Assembly: GCA_017550165.1 (NCBI GenBank)
Contig: JAFZQH010000015.1
Coordinates: 29,886-93,885 of the forward strand
DNA length: 64,000 nucleotides
Source of the DNA: Lachnospiraceae bacterium
GTDB lineage: Bacteria > Bacillota > Clostridia > Lachnospirales > Lachnospiraceae
Reading direction: 5' to 3'
The stretch's first letter is position 1. The number at the start of each line of letters is the position of its first letter. The notes under the pieces are model-generated. The model was not told the origin of the DNA. It searched no databases and saw only the letters and a list, made by a program, of their open reading frames with translations. The position numbers were made by a program, and so were the translations under genes. Shown here in pieces: positions 45,806 through 53,685 of this stretch.

Positions 45806-46291
45806 CTATACGCTGAAGCTTATCTCTCTCCCCGAATGAGTATACTGATAATATCTGACTCCGGCTGCATCCAGCATTCTTTTTGCCGCCCTGTTGGAAG
45901 GAGTTCCGCCATACTTGTCGCTGTCATATACTATAGTCTTGATCCCTGCCTGAATGCAGGCCTTGGCACATTCATTGCAGGGGAAAAGAGAAACATATAA
46001 CTTGGCGCCCTCCAGGCTTCCGCCTCTGTAATTCAGAATAGCGTTCAACTCACTGTGTGTCACATAGAAATACTTATTATCATAAGGCTCTCCGTCTCTG
46101 TTCCAGGGAAATTCGTCATCCGAACACCCTGCAGGGAAACCATTATATCCTATGGAAAGGATCTTGTTATTGCAGTCTACTATGCATGCGCCGACCTGTG
46201 TATTGGGGTCCTTGGATCTCATACCTGCCAGATAGGCAATGCTCATAAAGTATTCATCCCATGAAAGATAATCCGTTCTTTTCTCGCTCAT
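45806..46291 (-). CDS. Deoxycytidylate deaminase family protein (ComEB type)
   Basis: A 161-residue cytidine-deaminase-fold zinc enzyme converting dCMP to dUMP for dTTP synthesis. MRSKDPNTQVGACIVD and GYNGFPAGCSDDEFPW are typical of dCMP deaminase; HSELNAI gives the zinc His and catalytic Glu; LFPCNECAKACIQAG gives two zinc Cys. It lies 20 bp upstream of ftsZ and 32 bp downstream of upp. Confidence 0.92.
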   Translation of the reverse strand: MSEKRTDYLSWDEYFMSIAYLAGMRSKDPNTQVGACIVDCNNKILSIGYNGFPAGCSDDEFPWNRDGEPYDNKYFYVTHSELNAILNYRGGSLEGAKLYVSLFPCNECAKACIQAGIKTIVYDSDKYGGTPSNRAAKRMLDAAGVRYYQYTHSGREISFSV

Positions 46292-46323
46292 TGTACTCTC
46301 CTTTTTTATTCTATCGAGGGCAG

Positions 46324-46953
46324 TTACTTCGTTCCGAATATCCTGTCTCCCGCGTCTCCCAATCCCGGTACTATGTAACCGTGTTCATTCAGTCTCTCAT
46401 CAAGTGCGCCGGCGTATATATCAACGTCGGGATGCTCTTCCTGCATCTTCTTGATCCCTTCCGGAGCAGCAATGATGCACATGAATCTTATATTCTTAAC
46501 ACCTTTGTTCTTCAGCATGGTAATGGCGGCTGCAGAGGATCCGCCTGTAGCCAGCATGGGATCTACCACAAATACCTCTCTCTCAGCGCAGTCTGCAGGA
46601 AGCTTGCAGTAATACTCCACGGGATTCAGTGTCTCCGGATCTCGGTATAGTCCGATATGGCCCACCTTGGCGGCGGGGATCAGGTTCAGCATACCGTCTA
46701 CCATTCCCAGGCCTGCCCTCAGGATAGGAACGATGGCAAGCTTCTTTCCCTTCAGCTCCTTGGCCATGGTCTTACATATGGGAGTCTCTATCTCTATATC
46801 AGCAAGTTTCAGTTCTCTGGTAGCTTCAAAACACATAAGCATGGCAATCTCGCCAATAAGCGCCCTGAAATCCCTGGACCCGGTCTCTACTCTCCTGATC
46901 AATCCAATCTTGTGCTGGATCAGCGGGTGATCCATGATCTTAACTTCTGACAT
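46324..46953 (-). CDS. upp: Uracil phosphoribosyltransferase
   Basis: A 209-residue salvage enzyme making UMP from uracil and [37 protein letters not shown], the PRPP-binding loop [11 protein letters not shown] and the uracil-binding end [17 protein letters not shown] are all present. It uses PRPP from the synthetase encoded at 31328-32503. ATG 46953 has AGGAGGA eight bases upstream. Confidence 0.97.
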   Translation of the reverse strand: MSEVKIMDHPLIQHKIGLIRRVETGSRDFRALIGEIAMLMCFEATRELKLADIEIETPICKTMAKELKGKKLAIVPILRAGLGMVDGMLNLIPAAKVGHIGLYRDPETLNPVEYYCKLPADCAEREVFVVDPMLATGGSSAAAITMLKNKGVKNIRFMCIIAAPEGIKKMQEEHPDVDIYAGALDERLNEHGYIVPGLGDAGDRIFGTK

Positions 46954-46980
46954 TACTCTATTCCTCCTGATGCTCTTATA

Positions 46981-48018
46981 TCATACGCGGATAATATTAT
47001 GTCCTGCGGCTTTAAGAAGCCTGTTCATCACTGCAGTGCTTCCGGTCCCTCCGTTAAAGCTCTCTGACAGGATCATAGCCACGTCTTCCTTATCAAATTC
47101 TCTCAATATCCTGTACAGATTACGGGCAACCTCGTCACTTCGGTTCCTGGCACCCGCACATTTTATTATACCACAAATGTAGCTGTTTTTATTATCTTCT
47201 GAAGAAATAACACCACATTTCTTTCCTTCCGACTCCAATTCCTTTATCCGGCCGTTGATGTAGGAAACAACTCTGTCATTATCTCCCTCCACCACAACCA
47301 TGGAAGCCTTCGGGGCGTAGTGCCTGTACTTCATTCCCGGAGCTCTGGGTCTTTCCTTATCCGAAACTGCTGACAAAACTCCGGGATCGGTAGCCACATC
47401 ACCGGCAACATGCCTGATATCTTCCTCCGTTATATAACCGGGGCGGAGGATAAGAGGAATCTTCCCGGTCATGTCCACAATGGTGGACTCCAGCCCTATG
47501 GACACCGGTCCGCCATCCACTATCATATCTATGATCCCCTTCAGATCCTCGATGACATGCTCAGCACACGTAGGGCTGGGCCTGCCGGATGTATTGGCTG
47601 AGGGTGCCGCCACAAATCCGCCGCCGCTTCTGATGATATCCAGGGCCGCCGGACAATCCGGCATTCTCACGGCCACGGTGTTTAATCCCCCTGTTGTCAT
47701 ATCCGGAACAATAGGCTTCTTCCTGAAGATCATGGTCAAGGGTCCCGGCCAATACCTCTGTGCCAGCTTATATGCCGCATCCGGAATATCCTCCGAAATG
47801 ACATTAAGACTGTCCATATCAGCAATATGAACTATCAAAGGATTGTCTGAAGGCCTGCCCTTGGCTGCATATATTTTGGACGATGCGTCTTCCTTCATGG
47901 CATCAGCACCCAGACCGTACACAGTCTCCGTAGGAAATGCCACAAGGCCTCCCCGCCTGATTATCTCTCCGGCCCGGGCAACTGCCCCGGGGGAGTATTC
48001 TTCTATTATAGTCTCCAT
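46981..48018 (-). CDS. L-threonylcarbamoyladenylate synthase (Sua5/TsaC type)
   Basis: 345 residues. It makes the TC-AMP used for t6A modification of tRNAs that read ANN codons. The YrdC domain (about 10-200) has VAFPTETVYGLGADA, AKGRPSDNPLIVHI and APSANTSGRPSPT; a linker and a C-terminal Sua5 domain (about 235-340) follow, with GMKYRHYAPKA. The ATG is one base after the GH18 gene's stop, with no clear ribosome binding site, so it is probably translationally coupled. Confidence 0.93.
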   Translation of the reverse strand: METIIEEYSPGAVARAGEIIRRGGLVAFPTETVYGLGADAMKEDASSKIYAAKGRPSDNPLIVHIADMDSLNVISEDIPDAAYKLAQRYWPGPLTMIFRKKPIVPDMTTGGLNTVAVRMPDCPAALDIIRSGGGFVAAPSANTSGRPSPTCAEHVIEDLKGIIDMIVDGGPVSIGLESTIVDMTGKIPLILRPGYITEEDIRHVAGDVATDPGVLSAVSDKERPRAPGMKYRHYAPKASMVVVEGDNDRVVSYINGRIKELESEGKKCGVISSEDNKNSYICGIIKCAGARNRSDEVARNLYRILREFDKEDVAMILSESFNGGTGSTAVMNRLLKAAGHNIIRV

Positions 48019-48019
48019 A

Positions 48020-49744
48020 TTAATTCACATATTTAATGATAAGATCCCAGATTGACTCCGACTCAAGGCCCAGCTTCCAGCTTGCCACTCCTGCAAGCCC
48101 CTTTTCTTTCATGACCTTAAGCTTCTCTTCAATGGAACGCTCGTCCTCGACCCATATCTTATAGGTGGAGCCTTCGTGTTTAAACTCGGCATAGTACTGA
48201 CCCACATCCTCCAGCCATTCCGTGGTGGCACCGTTGGCCTCCAGCCTCTTGGGGGTGGATCGCATTCCGATAGTCTCTACGGAGAGATCGTAATTCTTCT
48301 CTCCCTCCGCCGCATTATTGGGCGTCTCCTTCCACAACCTTGTATAGAAGGGAATCCCCATGATAAGCTTCTCCGGCGGAACTTCCATCAGGGTAAGCTC
48401 AACGGATTCCCTGACGTAACCTATGGATGATACCGATCCTGCCTCCTCTGCAGTCCTGTTATGCTCATCGTATGCCATGACGATAACATAATCCGCGAAT
48501 ACCGCCTGCTGCTTCCTGTTATAGAACAAATTAAAGTTCCTGGGAGGATAATTATCAACGGAAAGAACGATACCGTTGTTATGGCATTTAACGGACATCT
48601 CCCTGATAAACTGGATATAACCGTCAGCACTGTCTTTCTTGATAAGCTCCAGATCGATATTGATACCGTCTATGTTATACTGGATAGCCTCGGAAATGAT
48701 GTTGTTCACCAGCTTCTGCCTTTTCGAGGTAAAGGGCAGTACATTGTTGGCATCCCCATCGGCATCTATGTCATTGACCGTAGCCCATACCTCCATACCG
48801 ACCTGATGGGCGTAATTGACGTTCTCGCTGTCGGCAAGGGACCTGATATTGCCCTCATCATCAGACAAGGCAAACCATGTGGGTCCTACCACGTTCACGC
48901 CCTTGGTGGACGCAATGTTCTTAAGGAAGGATCCATTGGCCGTCTTATTGGTCACCTGATTCCATACCATGTTAATGGTCTTGTCTTTCCTGATACCGGT
49001 ATACTGCGGTTCATCAAAGGCTCTGGAAAGACTCTCTTCCCGGATCCTGTTCAGGCTTCCTCCGGGGATATAACCCACGTATCCATCCGGGGTGCGAACC
49101 TTCTTCCAGCTTCCCTCATCTCCCAGGACCCAGACTACGTCGCCCTTGTTGGCCTTGGTAACTATGGGGCTCTTATTGCCTGCAAGATACCTGACATCGT
49201 CGTTCTTCCTTACGTCTGCAAGGGTGGTATTGCCCCATTCACTTGTAATGAGCACCCTGTTCGGGTTCTCAAAAGCCTGATAATCCAAATTGGTGTATTT
49301 CTGGACAAAATCCAGCGCAATGTACGCCGTCCTGGCATCCGTCTTGAGGATAGTGTATTCCTCTGTATACTTGTTCTTGGAAATGTAATAATCCCTGCTC
49401 CCCACTTCCACGCTGACAATATCCGTGGGAAGTGTGTACATCATCACGTTCTCATTATAATCAAAGTAGAATATGGGATTGATATAACTTTTGAGAAACT
49501 CGTATTCTACATAAATCCTGCCATCGTAGTTCTTGGCTACGGTCTCTGACACGTTGCCCTGCCATACCACACCCACATCGTTATCGCTTGTAAGGTTGAA
49601 ATATTTCTTAAGATCAGCCTTCTCATGACTGGGACCGTACCTGATGATCAAAAAAACGATCAAAATGACCAGCAAAAGTGCGGAGCCTAATATCAGACCC
49701 CTTTTTATCCTTAAAGCGCGCCTTCTGGCTGCTCTTTTATTCAT
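48020..49744 (-). CDS. Membrane-anchored GH18 glycosidase with SH3 domain
   Basis: 574 residues. One N-terminal membrane helix (about 14-34) is followed by a beta-rich region resembling the copper-amine-oxidase N-terminal repeat (about 50-170), an SH3-like domain (about 180-235: GDVVWVLGDEGSWKKV, GYVGYIPGG) and a GH18 TIM barrel (about 255-570). The catalytic motif DGINIDLE keeps the acid Glu, and VIVMAYDEHN and SWKLGLES are typical of the SleL/YaaH-like group that cleaves peptidoglycan or chitin-like polymers. First gene of the operon that ends with ftsZ, so a role in wall turnover is likely. ATG 49744 has GGAGGAA upstream. Confidence 0.9.
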   Translation of the reverse strand: MNKRAARRRALRIKRGLILGSALLLVILIVFLIIRYGPSHEKADLKKYFNLTSDNDVGVVWQGNVSETVAKNYDGRIYVEYEFLKSYINPIFYFDYNENVMMYTLPTDIVSVEVGSRDYYISKNKYTEEYTILKTDARTAYIALDFVQKYTNLDYQAFENPNRVLITSEWGNTTLADVRKNDDVRYLAGNKSPIVTKANKGDVVWVLGDEGSWKKVRTPDGYVGYIPGGSLNRIREESLSRAFDEPQYTGIRKDKTINMVWNQVTNKTANGSFLKNIASTKGVNVVGPTWFALSDDEGNIRSLADSENVNYAHQVGMEVWATVNDIDADGDANNVLPFTSKRQKLVNNIISEAIQYNIDGINIDLELIKKDSADGYIQFIREMSVKCHNNGIVLSVDNYPPRNFNLFYNRKQQAVFADYVIVMAYDEHNRTAEEAGSVSSIGYVRESVELTLMEVPPEKLIMGIPFYTRLWKETPNNAAEGEKNYDLSVETIGMRSTPKRLEANGATTEWLEDVGQYYAEFKHEGSTYKIWVEDERSIEEKLKVMKEKGLAGVASWKLGLESESIWDLIIKYVN

Positions 49745-49784
49745 GAGATTTCCTCCAAATACTTTCCTTATTACAATCCGCTTT

Positions 49785-49813
49785 ATTATAGCATAGGAGA
49801 TGCCTTGTTACAA
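49785..49813 (-). promoter_or_regulatory. Promoter of the GH18-tsaC-upp-deaminase-ftsZ operon
   Basis: Minus strand TTGTAA (49808-49813), 17-base spacer, TATAAT (49785-49790) with TGC before it. It lies 41 bases before the start codon. Confidence 0.75.
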
Positions 49814-50452
49814 GGATTCAGTAGCAGAGATTTCACCACCACATACTCGGGTGATCCTGCTTTTTGACCGCCATCGAGCGCATATAAATCGGGCGAGAGA
49901 AGATCTCCCGCCCTGTCCTGTTTCGTCGATGCCAATTAATGACATTTTGAAATCAATATTGGTTTTACTGCGTTTTAATAAAGTTCTGCATTTATCCTCT
50001 ATGAATAATTGCCTTTAATTTGCTGATAACATAAATAAAAAAATGAAGAGGTTAATCGTGATATATCATTTTATTTATGTTATTAAGAATAATTCCTCCT
50101 TTCATTGGTAATAACGCCCGACGGGAACAGATAATCTTATAATTGGGGAGATCGTTTGATTTAACATCAGACCGTATAGATTTACAGATGTCACTTTTGT
50201 ATCCTTCGCGCTAAACAAATGATAATCCCATGTCGATACAAATAGTAACAAGAAAAAACGAAATCTCACAAAAACAATTTGGTTAAGACCCGCCTTATTA
50301 ACCCTCTCATCCTCCTTCCTTATTATTGGCGTTTGAGAGCATTATATACTATAATGGGAATTATTGCAAGTCTTTTTTCCAAAATTTTCATTTCATTTTT
50401 TCTTGACATTATCGAAGTGTTAAGATACTCTGTATCAAAGCCTTGTAATTGC
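49814..50452. other. Non-coding intergenic stretch
   Basis: About 640 bases without a supported gene. It holds an imperfect stem GGGCGAGAGA/TCTCCCGCCC (49893-49915) lacking a T-run, and an 18-codon frame at 50231-50287 (ending NEISQKQFG) that resembles the start of an Xre-type HTH and may be a gene remnant. AT-rich otherwise. No tRNA or repeat was seen. Confidence 0.5.
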
Positions 50453-50481
50453 TTTACAAAATGCGCGCAATTGTGTATACT
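50453..50481 (+). promoter_or_regulatory. Promoter of mecA
   Basis: TTTACA (50453-50458), 17-base spacer, TATACT (50476-50481), 53 bases before the ATG. A second -35-like TTGACA lies at 50403. Confidence 0.7.
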
Positions 50482-50533
50482 ATAAGTAATAATTGGGGCA
50501 ATTGTGAGATATTTTCGGATCGGGGGTGATCGT

Positions 50534-51331
50534 ATGAAAATTGAAAAGGTTAATGAGAACCAGATCAGATGTACTTTAACAAAAGCAGACCTGGCCGATC
50601 GGCAGCTAAAATTAAGCGAGCTTGCATACGGTACTGAAAAAGCCAAGGATCTTTTCCGGGACATGATGCAGCAGGCTGCCTACGAGTTCGGATTTGAAGC
50701 GGAGGACATTCCTCTTATGATCGAGGCTATACCCCTGTCCTCAGAGTGTATCATCCTTATCATAACCAAGGTTGAATATCCCGAAGAACTTGATACGAGA
50801 TTCTCTAAGTTTGCTCCTTCTTCATACGATGAGACTGATACAGATTATGATGATACGTCGGAAGATGAGTCCGCATCAGATGATTCGGATGTTCTGGATC
50901 TCTTTAAGAGGCTTAAGGAAAGCTCGGTTGTTGGCGGCGAATCCAAGGATTTTGTTCCTCTTCCCGATGCTTTGAACAAATCTGCAGATACCAAGCCCAA
51001 AGCAGCTGATCCGGATCCTGCAGGCATCGCCATTATCCTTACAAAGCTTTATACGTTCAAGAACCTGGAGACCGTAGCAGACGCTTCAGCGATACTTAAG
51101 GGCTTCTATACCGGAACCAATACATTATATAAGGATGCGAAGAGCGATGATTACATCCTGATGACCACAAAAGGACCTCACAGCCCGGAGGATTACAATA
51201 AAGTATGTAACATTCTTTCCGAATATTCATCTCCCCGCAAATGCTCTGACAGTGTCCTGGCATATATCAATGAGCACTGCGAAGTGATCCTTAAGAACAA
51301 TGCATTGCAGACCATGGCAGAGATGAGTTGA
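50534..51331 (+). CDS. mecA: Adaptor protein MecA
   Basis: About 265 residues. MecA adaptors deliver substrates to the ClpC unfoldase for proteolysis. The N-terminal domain (1-90: MKIEKVNENQIRCTLTKADL, ELAYGTEKAKDLFRDMM, PLMIEAIPLSSECIILIITK) binds substrates. An acidic linker (about 100-165, many Asp/Ser) leads to the C-terminal ClpC-binding domain (about 170-260: YTFKNLETVADASAIL; LSEYSSPRKCSDSVLAYINE). I chose ATG 50534 (GGGGGTG upstream) over 50504. It is monocistronic, with its own promoter and terminator. Confidence 0.92.
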   Translation: MKIEKVNENQIRCTLTKADLADRQLKLSELAYGTEKAKDLFRDMMQQAAYEFGFEAEDIPLMIEAIPLSSECIILIITKVEYPEELDTRFSKFAPSSYDETDTDYDDTSEDESASDDSDVLDLFKRLKESSVVGGESKDFVPLPDALNKSADTKPKAADPDPAGIAIILTKLYTFKNLETVADASAILKGFYTGTNTLYKDAKSDDYILMTTKGPHSPEDYNKVCNILSEYSSPRKCSDSVLAYINEHCEVILKNNALQTMAEMS

Positions 51332-51353
51332 TCATTTTTCATACAAAATTAAC

Positions 51354-51391
51354 AGACCTACCCCGGTTGCTCGGGATAGGTCTTTATTTTT
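51354..51391. terminator. Bidirectional terminator after mecA
   Basis: AGACCTACCCCGG pairs with TCGGGATAGGTCT; TTTATTTTT follows on the plus strand and GTTAATTTT on the minus strand, so it also serves the DUF1858 gene. Confidence 0.85.
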
Positions 51392-51408
51392 GATTATCCG
51401 ACTATTAT

Positions 51409-51612
51409 CTATGCCTGACTTGCAAGGTATTTGTTAAGCTCGCTGGTTACAGCATCAGGATCAAGTCCATGCACAAGGGAAGCCTCTTCCAAGGTCTCTG
51501 CCTGTGCCGAAGGACATCCTACGCAATGCATCCCCGCAGCCATAAGCACACCTATCAGACCCTCATCAAGTCTGATAATATCTGAAATAACCATTTCTTT
51601 CTTTACCTGCAT
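51409..51612 (-). CDS. DUF1858-domain protein
   Basis: A 67-residue soluble protein filling the whole DUF1858 domain: VISDIIRLDEGLIGVLMAAGMHCVGCPSAQ (seen in parts; the CxxC is at about 29-32) and EEASLVHGLDPDAVTSELN. Such small proteins and domains accompany redox enzymes such as hybrid cluster proteins. It is paired with a ferredoxin gene 5 bp upstream, supporting a redox role, but its reaction is unknown. Confidence 0.88.
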   Translation of the reverse strand: MQVKKEMVISDIIRLDEGLIGVLMAAGMHCVGCPSAQAETLEEASLVHGLDPDAVTSELNKYLASQA

Positions 51613-51617
51613 TTCAA

Positions 51618-51788
51618 TTAACCCTCTTTAATAGCATCGTTGGGGCATGAATCTGCACATGTTCCGCAATCAGCACAGTCGTCTGCATTGATGGAATACT
51701 TGTCAGCGCCTTCGCTGATAGCTCCAACCGGACACTCATCTATGCATGTTCCGCAGCATACACAATCATCTGTAATAACATAAGCCAT
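51618..51788 (-). CDS. 2[4Fe-4S] ferredoxin
   Basis: A 56-residue clostridial-type ferredoxin. The two cluster motifs CVCCGTCIDECPVGAI and CADCGTCADSCPNDAI each supply CxxCxxCxxxCP; note CxxCxxC with an extra Cys in the first. It is a cytosolic low-potential electron carrier. I chose ATG 51788 (AAGGAGG upstream) over 51809. Forms an operon with the DUF1858 gene. Confidence 0.95.
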   Translation of the reverse strand: MAYVITDDCVCCGTCIDECPVGAISEGADKYSINADDCADCGTCADSCPNDAIKEG

Positions 51789-51877
51789 AATAAAAATCCT
51801 CCTTGTCATTAAAAAACTCGTTACCTTTTCGGCTAAACCTTATTCTAATATAAAAATACAAATAAAACAAGCCTATT

Positions 51878-53224
51878 TTAATTACCATTTCGCTGGTTAT
51901 CAATATTTAAGAATCTGGTATATTCAGGATTCCATGCCAGTTCCACCTTGCCTATGGGGCCGTTTCTCTGCTTTGCAATATTGATCTCCGCGATCCCACG
52001 GCTCTCCTCATTTTCAGGATGATAGTACTCATCACGGTAAATGAACATTACCACATCGGCATCCTGCTCTATGGAACCCGACTCACGAAGGTCTGAAAGG
52101 ACCGGCCTGTGATTGGGACGCTTCTCCACCTCTCTGGAAAGCTGGGACAACACCACCACCGGAATATCCAGCTCTCTGGCAATGGCCTTGAGGGATCTGG
52201 AAATATCCGATACTTCCTGTTGTCTCGCTTCAACCCTTCCCTTTGAGGTCATCAACTGCAGATAATCTATGATAACAAGCTTGATGCCGTGTTCCAGCTT
52301 ATGTCTCCTGCACTTGGATCTGAGTTCTCCGATAGTCAGGGCCGGGGTATTCTCTATGATAATGGGGGAGCTTCCCACCGTATCAGCTCCCTCGCCTATC
52401 CTGTTCCATTCATCTTCGCTGAGTTCACCCTTCATGATGTTCTGGGCATTAACCTTAGATTCCAGGGAAAGAAGCCTGTTAAAGAGCTGTCCCTCATTCA
52501 TCTCCAGGCTGAAGATCAGCACCGGCTGTCTCTCGGATATAGCCACATGCTGGGCAATATTCAGTACAAAGGCCGTCTTACCCATAGACGGACGGGCTGC
52601 AATAAGAATATAATCCGAAGGCTGAAATCCGGCGGTCATATAATCCAGGGCATGAAACCCGGTGCGTAAACCGGTGATACCGCCTTTGGTCTTTGCAGCC
52701 AGGGCGATCCTCTGAAGCTGCTCGACTGCTATGACATTGATGGGTTTATAATCCTGATTACCGTTATCCTGAAAGATATTGAACATATCCTTCTCGGCAT
52801 TCTCCATGATCTCTTCCAGCGGCGCGTCAGACTTGTAACAGTCATTTGCTATGCCCTCCGCTGTCCGGATCAGCTTGCGGAGAGTGGATTTTTCTTTAAC
52901 GATATTGGCATAAAAGGCGATGTTTGAAGATGTATCCGTATTACGAAGGAGTTCCCTTACATATTCTAGATTACTGATCTCCTCCGGGGCCTTCTTCTCT
53001 TTTAACCGGTCCTGCAAAACAACAAGATCCGCCGGTTTTCCCTCGTTACAAAGTTCTACCAGGGTTTCAAATATAAGCCCGTATTGTTTTTGATAAAAAT
53101 CATCCGGAGTCAGTATCTCAGATGCCTTGATAATAGCATCCCGATCTATGATCATTGAACCTATAACGGCCTGCTCTGCTTCGGTCGAATTAGGCATAAC
53201 TCTCTTAATAACTTGTTCTTCCAT
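51878..53224 (-). CDS. dnaB: Replicative DNA helicase DnaB
   Basis: A 448-residue RecA-type hexameric helicase. The N-terminal domain (about 8-110, MPNSTEAEQAVIGSMIID) binds primase and the loader. The C-terminal domain has Walker A ARPSMGKTAFVLNIA, Walker B IKLVIIDYLQLM and VVLSQLSREVEKRPNHRP. It is loaded by the DnaI/DnaD-type proteins encoded at 29246-31302. It lies 13 bp downstream of rplI; third gene of the gdpP-rplI-dnaB operon. Confidence 0.97.
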   Translation of the reverse strand: MEEQVIKRVMPNSTEAEQAVIGSMIIDRDAIIKASEILTPDDFYQKQYGLIFETLVELCNEGKPADLVVLQDRLKEKKAPEEISNLEYVRELLRNTDTSSNIAFYANIVKEKSTLRKLIRTAEGIANDCYKSDAPLEEIMENAEKDMFNIFQDNGNQDYKPINVIAVEQLQRIALAAKTKGGITGLRTGFHALDYMTAGFQPSDYILIAARPSMGKTAFVLNIAQHVAISERQPVLIFSLEMNEGQLFNRLLSLESKVNAQNIMKGELSEDEWNRIGEGADTVGSSPIIIENTPALTIGELRSKCRRHKLEHGIKLVIIDYLQLMTSKGRVEARQQEVSDISRSLKAIARELDIPVVVLSQLSREVEKRPNHRPVLSDLRESGSIEQDADVVMFIYRDEYYHPENEESRGIAEINIAKQRNGPIGKVELAWNPEYTRFLNIDNQRNGN

Positions 53225-53237
53225 GGATAAGGTTCCT

Positions 53238-53684
53238 CTAGCCTTCAGTTACATGTACTCGTATCGTGGTTGAAACCTTGGGATGAAGCTTAATGGTAAC
53301 ATCATGATAACCCAGTGTCTTGATGGCTTCATCCATCTGCATCTTCTTCTTGTCCAATTCAAGTCCCAACTGGTCCTTGGCAGCCTTGGCAACCTCCTTG
53401 GAGGAGACAGAACCGAATACCTTGCCCCCCTCACCGGACTTGACGCTTACGACAACCTCCTTGCCTTCCAGGTCCTTGGCAAGCGCCTGTGCCGCCTCAA
53501 GATTCTCCTGAGCAACCTTGTCCTCATGCTTTTTCTGAAGTTTAAGATCATTCATGTTTTTATTGTTAGCCTCCAGTGCAAGCTTGCCCGGAAGCAGCTT
53601 ATTCTTGGCATATCCGTCACTGACATCAACTACCTGACCCTTCTTGCCCAGAGATTTAACATCTTCTATCAGGATTACTTTCAT
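53238..53684 (-). CDS. rplI: 50S ribosomal protein L9
   Basis: 148 residues. MKVILIEDVKSLGKKGQVVDV and GYAKNKLLPGKLAL form the N-terminal rRNA-binding domain, then a long helix (KKHEDKVAQENLEAAQALAK) and the C-terminal domain (GKVFGSVSSKEVAKAAKDQ; IKTLGYHDVTIKLHPKV). It starts one base after the gdpP stop codon. Confidence 0.97.
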   Translation of the reverse strand: MKVILIEDVKSLGKKGQVVDVSDGYAKNKLLPGKLALEANNKNMNDLKLQKKHEDKVAQENLEAAQALAKDLEGKEVVVSVKSGEGGKVFGSVSSKEVAKAAKDQLGLELDKKKMQMDEAIKTLGYHDVTIKLHPKVSTTIRVHVTEG

Positions 53685-53685
53685 T

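Noticed and set aside
48461..49549. 362-codon plus-strand frame
   Set aside because: It is fully antisense to the GH18 gene, which has domains, a promoter and a ribosome binding site; the plus frame has none of these.
50231..50287. 18-codon frame resembling the start of an Xre-type HTH
   Set aside because: Too short to be a gene and without a ribosome binding site; noted only as a possible remnant.
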